DNA of 64,000 nucleotides, from positions 682,001-746,000 of the forward strand of contig JADJBW010000001.1 of assembly GCA_016703525.1 (NCBI GenBank), read 5' to 3'. Below are positions 32,432 to 40,670 of this stretch, piece after piece. Under the pieces are notes generated by a model, which was given only the letters and a program-made list of their open reading frames with translations, did not search any database and was not told the origin of the DNA. The translations under genes and the position numbers were made by a program. Source of the stretch: Actinomycetota bacterium (GTDB lineage Bacteria > Actinomycetota > Acidimicrobiia > Acidimicrobiales > Microtrichaceae). Within the stretch, counting starts at the first letter, position 1. Each line of letters begins with the position of its first letter.

Positions 32432-34272
32432 CGGGGGGGCGCTGCAGCGTCGAGCGCGTGGCGCGCCCACAGCTCCAGGCTCACGAGGGGCCAGAGCTGC
32501 TTGCCGTGCTTCGCCCCGGCGATGTGGTCGTCGACCAGTCGTCGAACCGCTGCGGCGTCGAGCCACTGGGCCACGTGGGAATCCGGACCGCACAACAGGT
32601 CGCGTACCTCGCCGGCGAGGTGGCCGCGGAACCACGAGTCGATTGGCACGGCGAACCCGATCTTGGGTCGATCGATGAGGTCGGCGTCGACGTAGCGCTT
32701 CGCCACTTGCTTCACGACCCACTTGGTGTCGCCGCGGCGCACCTTGAATCGGCTGGGAAGCGCGAGTGCGAAATCGACCACGCGGGTGTCGAGGAACGGC
32801 GGGCGCAGTTCGACCGAACTGGTCATCGTCATGCGGTCACCGCGTTCGAGGAGGTTGTCGGGCAGCCAGTAGGCGAGGTCGACGATCCCGAACTTGGCGA
32901 CCATGTCGCCGTGTACGCCGTCGAGTGCGTCGAGGCGGCGAGCGGGGCGGCCGCACAGGGCCGTCACGTCGCGTTGGGTGAACGGGCTGAACCAGGCGCG
33001 AATCCGGTCGGCCTCGCTGTCGCCCGCGAGTGATCGACCGAGAACGGCGAGGCGTTCCTTGCGGGCGCCGATGGTGCGGGTCATCACGTCGGCGAGCGGC
33101 GCCCGGATGGCCGTGGGCACGCGTCCAGCGAGTCCGCTCGCTGCGGCCAGCTTGTACTTGGCGTAACCGCCGAACAGCTCGTCGCTGCCTTCGCCCGACA
33201 CGACCACCTTCACGTGCTCGCGGGCGAGCTTCGACAGCGCGGCGACCGCCGGGTCGGCGGGTTCGCTGATCGGGAAGTCCCGGTACCAGCTCAGCCGCCC
33301 GAGCTCCTCGAAGAAGTTGTCGGGCGAAACGAGCACCTCGTGGTGATCGGTGTTCCACCGTTCGCTCACGCGGCGTGCGGCGGGGCGTTCGTCGATCTCG
33401 GCGTGGGCGAACCCCGCGGCGAACGTCACGAGTCGGGCGCCGGGCCGCGCCTGTGCGGCGAGCGAGACGGTGACGCTGCTGTCGACGCCACCGCTGAGGT
33501 AGGCCCCGACGGGCACGTCGGCCACGAGCGCCTCCTCGACGGCCGTGCGCATGAGCGCGTCGAGCTCCTCGACGGCCGAGGTCTCGTCGAGATCGGTGCG
33601 CGGCGTGGGCAGGTGCAGCGTCCAGTACGCGCCCTCGGTGACCGATCCGTCGGCGGTGATCCGCAGCCATCCGCCGGGGCGTAGCTTGCGGACCCCGGCG
33701 TACAACGTGTGCGGGGCGGGCACGAATCGCTGGAGCAGGAAGTCGGCCAGGCTCGCCTCGTCGAGCGAGAGCGAACCGATCGCGGGGCGCAGGGCCTTGA
33801 CCTCGCTCGCGAACGCCACGCCCCACGGCTGGTGCGACCAGAACACCGGCAGGATCCCGGCGCGGTCGCGGGCGAGCAGCACGCTGCCGTCGCTCGCGTC
33901 GTGCAGCGCGAACCCGAACTGCCCCCGGATCTCGTTGAGGATGCCGGGGCCGTGCTGGCTCACCAGCAGCATGAGCACCTCGGTATCACCACTCGTTCGG
34001 CACGGCAGCCGGTGACGTTCGCGCAACTCCTGGTAGTTCAGGATCTCGCCGTTGAAGCAGATCGTGAACCGTCCGTCGGGCGTGCTCATGGGCTGCGGCG
34101 AGCCGGCGAGGTCGATGATCGACAGCCGCCGATGACCGAACGCGACCGGCCCGAGGTGGGCGAATCCCTCGTCGTCAGGCCCGCGGTGGACGAGCTGATC
34201 GGTCATCGCCGAGAGCTGAAGCGGGTCGGGTGCGCGGCCGTCGAATCTGATCTGTCCTGCGATGCCGCACAC
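32428..34272 (-). CDS. asnB: Asparagine synthase (glutamine-hydrolysing) family amidotransferase
   Basis: A 614-residue protein. The N-terminal glutaminase domain begins with GTG then Cys2 (CGIAGQIRF); after initiator removal Cys would be the nucleophile. FNGEILNY and SGDTEVLM are present. The synthetase domain carries the PP-loop YLSGGVDSSVTVSLA and SGEGSDELFGGYAKYK. Family members make asparagine, but in exopolysaccharide loci they are thought to amidate sugar acids of the polymer. Co-transcription with the heparinase-like gene (4-base overlap), glycosyltransferase and wecB favours that second role, by inference. GAGGAGGG lies just upstream of the GTG, and a -10 box TATGCT on the minus strand at 34304-34299. 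Confidence 0.92.
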   Translation of the reverse strand: MCGIAGQIRFDGRAPDPLQLSAMTDQLVHRGPDDEGFAHLGPVAFGHRRLSIIDLAGSPQPMSTPDGRFTICFNGEILNYQELRERHRLPCRTSGDTEVLMLLVSQHGPGILNEIRGQFGFALHDASDGSVLLARDRAGILPVFWSHQPWGVAFASEVKALRPAIGSLSLDEASLADFLLQRFVPAPHTLYAGVRKLRPGGWLRITADGSVTEGAYWTLHLPTPRTDLDETSAVEELDALMRTAVEEALVADVPVGAYLSGGVDSSVTVSLAAQARPGARLVTFAAGFAHAEIDERPAARRVSERWNTDHHEVLVSPDNFFEELGRLSWYRDFPISEPADPAVAALSKLAREHVKVVVSGEGSDELFGGYAKYKLAAASGLAGRVPTAIRAPLADVMTRTIGARKERLAVLGRSLAGDSEADRIRAWFSPFTQRDVTALCGRPARRLDALDGVHGDMVAKFGIVDLAYWLPDNLLERGDRMTMTSSVELRPPFLDTRVVDFALALPSRFKVRRGDTKWVVKQVAKRYVDADLIDRPKIGFAVPIDSWFRGHLAGEVRDLLCGPDSHVAQWLDAAAVRRLVDDHIAGAKHGKQLWPLVSLELWARHALDAAAPPR

Positions 34273-34298
34273 GTTTTGGCCCTCCTCGTCCGACGGCG

Positions 34299-34306
34299 AG
34301 CATACT
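34299..34306. promoter_or_regulatory. Overlapping divergent -10 boxes of the exopolysaccharide locus
   Basis: On the minus strand TATGCT (34304-34299) serves asnB. On the plus strand CATACT (34301-34306) overlaps it and could serve wecG. The two halves of the locus would therefore compete for, or share, one promoter site. Confidence 0.45.
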
Positions 34307-34397
34307 GACCGTGCCTCCGATTCCCGCCCGTCCGCCCGCTGCGCGACTGGAGGAAAAGTCTCGGTCCCGGTGTCGACCGGCCGATGAGGAGAGTGTG

Positions 34398-35186
34398 ATG
34401 CGGATCGAAGAAGCCTCCCCGATGAACTGTTCCTACCCTCGTGTCGAGCTGTTCGGCACAGCGGTCGATGCGGTCACGATGGACCAGGCGGTCGACGCGG
34501 CCAGGGCGGCCGTCGCTGCCGGTGGACCGCACCAGCACGTGGTGCTCAACGCCGCCAAGGTCGTGGCGATGCAGGACGACCCCGAATTGGCCGGCATCAT
34601 CCGCGGCTGCGACTTCATCCAGGCCGACGGGGCATCGGTTGTGTGGTTCTCGAAGCTGGCGCGTCGCCCGGTTCCCGAACGCGTTGCGGGTGCGGATCTC
34701 TTCGAGCGCCTCGTGGGCGCCGCAGCGGCCGATGGCACCTCGGTGTATTTCCTGGGTGCGCAGCCACACGTGGTGGAGCGCGTCGTCGAGATTTTCACGC
34801 AACGGTGGCCCGACCTGCGCGTGGCCGGATTCCACGACGGCTTCTGGACCGACGACGCCGAGGTGGTCGCCGCGATCCGCGACGCCAGGCCCGACTACCT
34901 GTTCCTGGCGATCCCGAGTCCGCGCAAGGAGTACTGGCTCGCGACGCACCTCGACGCGCTCGGCGTGCCGTTCGTGATGGGCGTCGGCGGGAGCTTCGAT
35001 GTGGTCGCCGGCGAAACCACGCGGGCGCCGCGCTGGATGCAGAAGATCGGCATGGAATGGTCGTGGCGGCTCATCCAGGAGCCGCGGCGCATGTTCAAGC
35101 GCTACCTCGTGGGCAACACGAGGTTCCTGGTGGCCTGCCTGCGCGAACTCCGCCGCCCGGCCCCGGTGGGTGATTCCGCCCGCTGA
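34398..35186 (+). CDS. WecG/TagA/CpsF family glycosyltransferase (N-acetylmannosaminyl transferase type)
   Basis: A 262-residue protein of the WecG/TagA family. It has VDAVTMDQAVDAARAAV, HVVLNAAKVVAM (the conserved Asn and catalytic Asp region DDPELAGIIRGCDFIQADGA), VYFLGAQPHVVE and PRKEYWLATH. The C-terminal RAPRWMQKIGMEWSWRLIQE is the conserved membrane-associating helix. TagA and WecG transfer ManNAc or ManNAcA to lipid-linked GlcNAc, an early step of polymer assembly. The epimerase WecB encoded across the divergent promoter would supply the donor. ATG 34398 follows GAGGAGAG; a GTG at 34311 is in frame but the intervening residues are low-complexity. Confidence 0.9.
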   Translation: MRIEEASPMNCSYPRVELFGTAVDAVTMDQAVDAARAAVAAGGPHQHVVLNAAKVVAMQDDPELAGIIRGCDFIQADGASVVWFSKLARRPVPERVAGADLFERLVGAAAADGTSVYFLGAQPHVVERVVEIFTQRWPDLRVAGFHDGFWTDDAEVVAAIRDARPDYLFLAIPSPRKEYWLATHLDALGVPFVMGVGGSFDVVAGETTRAPRWMQKIGMEWSWRLIQEPRRMFKRYLVGNTRFLVACLRELRRPAPVGDSAR

Positions 35187-35206
35187 TGCGATCGCGGGGT
35201 CAGCCC

Positions 35207-35212
35207 TAAGAT
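35207..35212 (+). promoter_or_regulatory. Candidate -10 box before the chain-length regulator gene
   Basis: TAAGAT lies 29 bases before the GTG at 35241, leaving room for the GAAGGA ribosome site. It may give extra transcription of the export half of the locus. Confidence 0.4.
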
Positions 35213-35240
35213 CGGGCGATCGGCAACGCGAAGGAATCTC

Positions 35241-36971
35241 GTGGATTTCCAGTATCTCTTCACCGTTCTGGCTCGCCGCTGGCGTGTGTTGGTCGCCCTC
35301 GGCGCCGTCGGGGTGATCCTCGGGGCGATGTTGTATGCGACCTACCCGGAGACCTACGAAGCGCGTGCGGTGCTCGAGATCTTGCCTCCGCGCTCCGCGA
35401 GCGGCATCGGGTCGTGGAACGCCGACCCCGACCGCTACGTCATCGGCCAGGTCGCCGTGCTCGACAACATCTCGCTCGCAGCGAACGTCGCGTCGAAGGT
35501 GCACGGGCTGACAACGCAGGACGTCGTCACGTCGCGCACGATCGAGCAGGAACCGAAGTCCGACATCGTGTCGGTCGTCGTCAACCGCACCGACCCGAAG
35601 CAGGCGATGGAGATCGCCAACCAGTACGCCGCTCTGTACATCGAGGGCTTGCGCGAGGCCGCGAGTGAGCAGACCGACAAGGCAACGACGGCGTTCGACC
35701 AACAGCTCACCGACATCCAGACTTCGCTGCTCACGATCGAGACGAAGGCGCAGACGGCACGGGTCGCGGTCGACCAGGCGACGCTGCAGCTCGTGCAGGT
35801 CAACGGCGATCCGGCGCGGGCCCAGTCGGCGCAGCAGGCCGTGAACACCGCAAGTTCCGAGCTCGCGTCCGCCGAGGCCGAGCGGCAGCAGAAGCTGGCC
35901 GAGTACAGCGCCATCCTGCAGAACAAGGGGCAGCTCGCGCTCACGCTCGTGAGCAACGTGTCGTCGTCCACCGTGTCGAAGGCGCAGCTGCCGACCGCTC
36001 CCGCGGCCAACAGCGCGAAGCTGCTCGCCGCGGCGCTCGCCATCGGCCTGCCGGCGCTGGGCGCTGCCATGCTGGTGCTGCAGGCGGCCTTCTCCCAGCA
36101 GGTCGTGGTGGAGGGCGAGGTCGAGGAGGCGCTCGGCGCGGCGATCGCGGCCGAGGTCCCGTCGTCGCTGTACGACCCGTCGCTCGACGATCTGCTCGAC
36201 GGGGTCCCGGCGAGCGCCGTCGAGGCGATCGACCAGCTGTGCGTGCGCGCCGAGGCCAACGCGCCCGATCCCGAGGTGATCACCATCGTCGTCGCGGGCG
36301 CCAAGCGGGAGCTCGGCGGTAGCCGAGTCGCCGTCGCCATGGCGGCGCGGTTCGCCGCGAAGGGGGCGACGGTCACGCTCGTCGACGGCGACCAGGCCGC
36401 AGGCCGGCTCACGCGAGCGTTCGGCGCCACCGGGTTCGGCGGGATTCCGGCGCTCCTCGCACGCAGCGCGACGATCGACGAGAAGGAGGCGGTGCGCGGG
36501 AGCGCCCGCCGCGCGGATTCGACTCGGCGTTCGCAGCGCGTGTTCGCACCCACGGCGCTCGGCGCGGACGTCACGATCCTCGGCCTGGGCGCCAAGGTCG
36601 GCCAGCCGGTGTTCCGGCGAGCCGACATCGCCGAGGTGCTCGAGGCGGCACGCCGCCAGGCGCACGTGGTGATCATCGACGCCGGTCCGGTGCTGGAGTC
36701 GGCCGTCGCGCTGCAGCTGGCCCGCTATGGCGACGCGGTGGTGATCACCCTGCCGCGTGACGGTCAGGATCGCGGTGAGCTCGCCGTGATGGCCGGGCAG
36801 CTCAGCGAGGTGGCGTCGCGGCTGTTGCCGGTCACCTCCGCATCGGTCGACGAGATCGCACCGCTCGGCGACGCCGTCGAGGTCGAGATCGAGATCGCGG
36901 AGGCTGGCGAACCCGACCCGGCGCCGGATCGCGCGCAGCGCCGGGTCCGCACGCCGAGCCAGCGGGCGTGA
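35241..36971 (+). CDS. Wzz/chain-length determinant fused to a degenerate BY-kinase-like domain
   Basis: A 576-residue protein. N-terminal DFQYLFTVLARRWR precedes a membrane helix (VLVALGAVGVILGAMLY). A periplasmic region with long coiled-coil helices (about 130-230) follows, then a second membrane helix near 255-285. A cytoplasmic P-loop fold like bacterial tyrosine autokinases makes up the rest (VVVAGAKRELGGSRVAVAMA, VTLVDGDQAAGRL, VVIIDAGPVLES). The Walker A GKS/T is missing (GAKRELGGSR), the DGD of Walker A' remains, and there is no Tyr-rich C-terminus. It is therefore probably not a kinase but keeps the copolymerase role of setting polymer length with Wzy and Wzx. GAAGGA precedes the GTG; the wzy gene overlaps by 4 bases. 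Confidence 0.85.
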   Translation: MDFQYLFTVLARRWRVLVALGAVGVILGAMLYATYPETYEARAVLEILPPRSASGIGSWNADPDRYVIGQVAVLDNISLAANVASKVHGLTTQDVVTSRTIEQEPKSDIVSVVVNRTDPKQAMEIANQYAALYIEGLREAASEQTDKATTAFDQQLTDIQTSLLTIETKAQTARVAVDQATLQLVQVNGDPARAQSAQQAVNTASSELASAEAERQQKLAEYSAILQNKGQLALTLVSNVSSSTVSKAQLPTAPAANSAKLLAAALAIGLPALGAAMLVLQAAFSQQVVVEGEVEEALGAAIAAEVPSSLYDPSLDDLLDGVPASAVEAIDQLCVRAEANAPDPEVITIVVAGAKRELGGSRVAVAMAARFAAKGATVTLVDGDQAAGRLTRAFGATGFGGIPALLARSATIDEKEAVRGSARRADSTRRSQRVFAPTALGADVTILGLGAKVGQPVFRRADIAEVLEAARRQAHVVIIDAGPVLESAVALQLARYGDAVVITLPRDGQDRGELAVMAGQLSEVASRLLPVTSASVDEIAPLGDAVEVEIEIAEAGEPDPAPDRAQRRVRTPSQRA

Positions 36972-38215
36972 CCGACGTCGGGGCGCGGCGCGAGCAGGCG
37001 CCGCCCCACCTGGTTCGGCTCGCCCGGTTCGCGCTGTTCTTCGGGGTGATGGGCACCTTCGGCGGCCGCGTCGCCCCGATGGGCAAGCCCATCGCCGCGG
37101 TCGGGTTCTTGTGCGTGGCCGCCATGCTCTTGAGCCCGCGGTTCATGGCCCACGTCAAGGTTCCGTTCGTGCTCTTCGCCTGGATCGGGATCACGGGCGC
37201 GACGGTGATGTGGAGCGTGCAGCCCGGCCAGACGGTCAGCCGCATGGTGACCGTGATCGGCTATGTCGCCATCGGCGTGATCGCCGGGGCGACGCTGAGC
37301 CTCGACCGCATCCGGCGCATCATCGGGGCGGCGGGTCGGGTCACCATCCTCATTTCGTTCGTCACGATCGCCGCGATCCCGTCGTGGGCGGTGAGCCCGG
37401 AGGCGCTCGGAGCGGACGGCTGGACGGGGATCGCGTTGCACAAGAACCAGTTCGGTTTCGTCGGCGTGCTCACGCTGGTGTGCGCGTGGTTCGATCGGAG
37501 ATCGCGCTCCCGAATCCTGTGGCTGCTCGTCTCGCTGACCGCCACCATCGGGTCGCTGTCGTCGACCTCGTTGGTGCTCGTGATCCTCTTCCTCATGTAC
37601 CTGTCGGCGTTCGGGCTGCTCGGAGCGCAGGCGTCGCCGAGGCGGCGCAACGCACTCATGTTCTCGGGTTCGGTCTTCGCGGTGGTGGTGCTGTTCGTCG
37701 GGGCGAACAACGTGCCATTCCTCACCGGGCTGATCGGACGCGACCCCACACTGACCGGCCGAACCGACATTTGGTCGACCGTGATCGAGACCGCGGCCAA
37801 GCAGCCGGTGGGCGGATACGGGTTCAACTCGGTGTGGCCGGACGGCGACCTGGAGCAGACGGGCGGCACCCCGATCTCGCGTGAGGTCAGCCGGAGGGCG
37901 GGATTCCCCGTGGTGAACGCACACAGCGGGTACCTCGACGTGTTCATCGGCGCAGGGCTCGTGGGGCTTGCGGTGGCCATCTGGATCCTGGCGACGATCG
38001 GGCGACGTTCGGCCCAATTGCCCACCTCCATGCGTCGTGACGCGCTGTGGGCCGGCGGGGTGCTGTTGGTGTTCGTGGTGGATTCGGTGTCTGAATCGAA
38101 CTTCGCGCTCGGCTTCGTGATCATCCTGCACACGCTTGCGATGGCGCTGGTACAGCTACCGGTTCGGTCGCGGCTGCGGGTCCCCACGATGCCGAAGGCG
38201 GTCGTGCATGTCTGA
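36968..38215 (+). CDS. O-antigen ligase/Wzy-type polymerase family membrane protein
   Basis: A 415-residue protein with about ten to twelve membrane segments. It carries the Wzy_C/O-antigen ligase signature: a cytoplasmic N-terminus, GIALHKNQFGFVGVL, the large extracytoplasmic loop beginning RDPTLTGRTDIWSTVIE, GYGFNSVW and a late VNAHSGYLDVFIGAGLVG. The H-S-G-Y motif and the TGR(T/D)xIW motif are family hallmarks. Given Wzz and Wzx neighbours, polymerisation of lipid-linked repeat units is more likely than ligation. The GTG start overlaps the Wzz-like stop by 4 bases, and the Wzx-like gene overlaps its end by 8. Confidence 0.85.
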   Translation: MTDVGARREQAPPHLVRLARFALFFGVMGTFGGRVAPMGKPIAAVGFLCVAAMLLSPRFMAHVKVPFVLFAWIGITGATVMWSVQPGQTVSRMVTVIGYVAIGVIAGATLSLDRIRRIIGAAGRVTILISFVTIAAIPSWAVSPEALGADGWTGIALHKNQFGFVGVLTLVCAWFDRRSRSRILWLLVSLTATIGSLSSTSLVLVILFLMYLSAFGLLGAQASPRRRNALMFSGSVFAVVVLFVGANNVPFLTGLIGRDPTLTGRTDIWSTVIETAAKQPVGGYGFNSVWPDGDLEQTGGTPISREVSRRAGFPVVNAHSGYLDVFIGAGLVGLAVAIWILATIGRRSAQLPTSMRRDALWAGGVLLVFVVDSVSESNFALGFVIILHTLAMALVQLPVRSRLRVPTMPKAVVHV

Positions 38216-39539
38216 ATCGGTCGACGCGCCGCAGGCCGGACGCTTGCGTCGGGCGCTCGGCGACTTCTCGGTGTCGGGAGCCTACGAGGCGATCGCGGTG
38301 GTCGGGTCGCTGGTGACCTTCACGCTGATCCAGCAGTCGACGAGCGTGGCGCAGTACGGCCAGCTCACGAGCGTCATCGGCATCACGGCGATGGTGGCGC
38401 TGAGTAGCTCGGGCTGGATCGTGCAATGGTTCCTCGAGTCGGTCCTGCGGCGTGGCCGCGAATTGCACGCGTCGTTCCGCTCTGCGCTCAGCTATTGCGG
38501 CGGTGCGCTCGTGTTCAACGTGGTGATCTCGACCCTGCTGGCGTGGCTGATGCTCGATGGCCTCCCGTGGTGGTGGGCGCCGACGGCGGCGACCGGCGAC
38601 GCGATCGCCAGCGGGGTTGCGGGGGTGATCCCCTCGGCGCTGCACCTGTCGACCAGCTTCGCGGCCTCGGCGCGGCTGCGGTACTGGCCGCTGCTCACCA
38701 AGCCGGTCGCCGCCGTGGCGCTGTGGGCGACCGGGTCGCTGACCGTGGGCAACTACATCGCGGCCACGACCATCACCCAGGTGGTGGTGACGGGCGGAAT
38801 GCTGATCGCGGTTGGCCGCATGACCGGCCTGACAGCGCGGTTCGGTGCGATGCGATGGGCCGAGGTTCGCGAGGGGCTGCCGTACGCGTTCACCCACCTC
38901 GGGTTCTCGGTGCAAGAGGAGTTCGACAAGCCGCTGGTGAAGCGTCTGTACGAACCGCGGTCCACCCGTCCCGGCGACAGCGCGGATGTGCAGGTCGGCG
39001 TGTATGCGGCCGGCTACAAGGTGATGCAGATGGCGACCCTGCCGGTGAAGGCGCTCGTGGGAGCGACCCATCACCGCTTCCTCGAGACGGTGGAGCGGCC
39101 CGCTCGGTCGCACCTACAACGGGCGCTCCGGTTGACCGGCATCACCATGGCGTATTCAGCGCTGGTCGTGCCGGCGCTGTTCCTGGTGGACGATCTGTTG
39201 GTGTGGGTCTTCGGCTCCGACTTCCGTCCGTCGTTGCGCGTCATCCACGTGCTCGTCGGCATCGTCGTGCTGCGCGGGCTGGTGTGGTTTCCCTTCAACG
39301 CGCTGATGGGGCTGGGACTGCACCGGCTCCGCATGGGCATCCTCGCCACGTCGTCGATCGCCGGGGTCGTGACCAACCTGGTGTTGATCCCGAGGCACGG
39401 GTGGATCGGCGCGGCGATCGCGACGTACGTGTCGGAGGTGATCTTCGCGGGGGCGGCGTGGGGCCTGCTGCTGTGGGCCGTCCGGCAGGAGAAGAGGGGC
39501 CGAGTATTCTCCCCTGACGAATCATTGTCTCCGCAGTGA
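38208..39539 (+). CDS. Wzx-type polysaccharide flippase (MOP superfamily)
   Basis: A 443-residue membrane protein with about 12 to 14 hydrophobic segments spread evenly. It has the layout of polysaccharide flippases: an N-terminal amphipathic start (LRRALGDFSVSGAYEAIAVV), a central soluble loop near YAFTHLGFSVQEEFDKPLV, and a conserved late region (PFNALMGLGLHRLRMGILA). It should flip undecaprenyl-linked repeat units across the membrane for the Wzy polymerase encoded just upstream. ATG 38208 lies within the end of wzy (8-base overlap). Confidence 0.83.
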   Translation: MSESVDAPQAGRLRRALGDFSVSGAYEAIAVVGSLVTFTLIQQSTSVAQYGQLTSVIGITAMVALSSSGWIVQWFLESVLRRGRELHASFRSALSYCGGALVFNVVISTLLAWLMLDGLPWWWAPTAATGDAIASGVAGVIPSALHLSTSFAASARLRYWPLLTKPVAAVALWATGSLTVGNYIAATTITQVVVTGGMLIAVGRMTGLTARFGAMRWAEVREGLPYAFTHLGFSVQEEFDKPLVKRLYEPRSTRPGDSADVQVGVYAAGYKVMQMATLPVKALVGATHHRFLETVERPARSHLQRALRLTGITMAYSALVVPALFLVDDLLVWVFGSDFRPSLRVIHVLVGIVVLRGLVWFPFNALMGLGLHRLRMGILATSSIAGVVTNLVLIPRHGWIGAAIATYVSEVIFAGAAWGLLLWAVRQEKRGRVFSPDESLSPQ

Positions 39540-39587
39540 TTCCGGCGGCCATCGCTTTGCGTCCCGAGCCCTGGGAGGACCCACGCC

Positions 39588-40670
39588 GTGCCGATTCCGA
39601 CCGTTCAAACGATCAGCTTCCGTGAGATCCGGCTGGGCCCGTGGGCGATCCACGGGTTCCGCACCACCGACATCTTCACCGAGGTGTTCGGGGGCGAGAT
39701 GCGCCTCATGCGCCTCGCCACCTCGGTGCCGCCCCGCGCCGCCCTGCACTTCTCGAAGGGCCTGAAGGCGTCGCGACGCATCCCCGGTCGGGCCGCCGTC
39801 GACCCGCGGCGTGGACCGAAGCCCGACGTGTTGTTCGCCAACCCTCAGGACGTCGGCGACCTGAACCTGCTCGCGATGAGCCGCGACGACTGGATCGACT
39901 GCGGCACCCGGAAGATCCTGCTGATCAACGAGGCGTGGGAGAGCGACGTCGTGTCGTGGGGGCCCGCCCAACTCGAGGTGATCGACGCGTTCGACGTCGT
40001 CGCGTGCCAGTTCGAGCAGGCTTCCGCCGCGTTGCAACGACGGATCGGCCGCACGGTGCTGCACTCGGCCATCGGTATCGACGTGCTCGACGCGCCGTGG
40101 TCGCCCGAGCCGCCGATCGGGGTGCTCAACCTCGGCCGTCGCGCCGAGGGCCAGCACGACGCGCTCATGGCGTGGGCCGACGACACGGGCGGCTGGTACC
40201 ACTTCGACACGATGCGGGCGACCGAGGCGAACGATGTGTTCCTCCATCGCCGCAACACGGCGCGCCTGTTCGCCGAGAGCGCGGTGTCGGTGTGCAACTT
40301 CGCTCGGTTCAACGACGAGTCGCGCCGAGGGAACTACACCGAGATCGGCACGCGCTACCCCGAGACGCTCGCGGCGGGCGCGGTCGCCGCGGGTGTGCAC
40401 GCCAAGGGCGAGCTGTTCGACCGCGAGTACGGCGGGCTCGAAGGCATCGTGGACCTGCCGCTCGAGGGCGCCACGGTCGACGAGATCGAGGCGCTGGTGC
40501 AGCTCGGCCGGCGGCGCGACGTGCGCGCAGCCAACCGCCGACGGGCTCTGGAGCAACTCGACATCGCGCACCGCATCGCCGAACTGCTCGACACTGTCGG
40601 CATCGACCGGCCCGACGGGTTGCGCGACCGGCTCGGCGCGCTGCGCGATGCTGCGGCCGCTACAGCGTGA
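39588..40670 (+). CDS. Glycosyltransferase-like protein at the end of the exopolysaccharide operon
   Basis: A 360-residue protein, not confidently assignable. The middle contains LLINEAWESDVVSWG, VVACQFEQASAALQRRIGR and PPIGVLNLGRRAEGQHDALM. The C-terminal part (RRGNYTEIGTRYPETLAAGA, then EYGGLEGIVDLP) resembles the donor-site half of GT-B glycosyltransferases of the CgeB/family 1 kind, where a conserved Glu-x-x-Ala/Gly segment binds the nucleotide sugar. There is no membrane segment or signal peptide. Its place 48 bases after the flippase, with GGGAGGA before the GTG, supports a late sugar addition. Its 3' end overlaps the convergent PhzF gene by 11 bases. Confidence 0.6.
   Translation: MPIPTVQTISFREIRLGPWAIHGFRTTDIFTEVFGGEMRLMRLATSVPPRAALHFSKGLKASRRIPGRAAVDPRRGPKPDVLFANPQDVGDLNLLAMSRDDWIDCGTRKILLINEAWESDVVSWGPAQLEVIDAFDVVACQFEQASAALQRRIGRTVLHSAIGIDVLDAPWSPEPPIGVLNLGRRAEGQHDALMAWADDTGGWYHFDTMRATEANDVFLHRRNTARLFAESAVSVCNFARFNDESRRGNYTEIGTRYPETLAAGAVAAGVHAKGELFDREYGGLEGIVDLPLEGATVDEIEALVQLGRRRDVRAANRRRALEQLDIAHRIAELLDTVGIDRPDGLRDRLGALRDAAAATA

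Noticed and set aside
32428..34272. asnB as a simple housekeeping asparagine synthetase.
   Set aside because: Not excluded biochemically, but overlap with a heparinase-like gene and placement in a polymer locus make sugar amidation the better reading.
35241..36971. An active bacterial tyrosine kinase (Wze/CpsD).
   Set aside because: The Walker A Lys-Ser/Thr and the Tyr-rich tail are absent.
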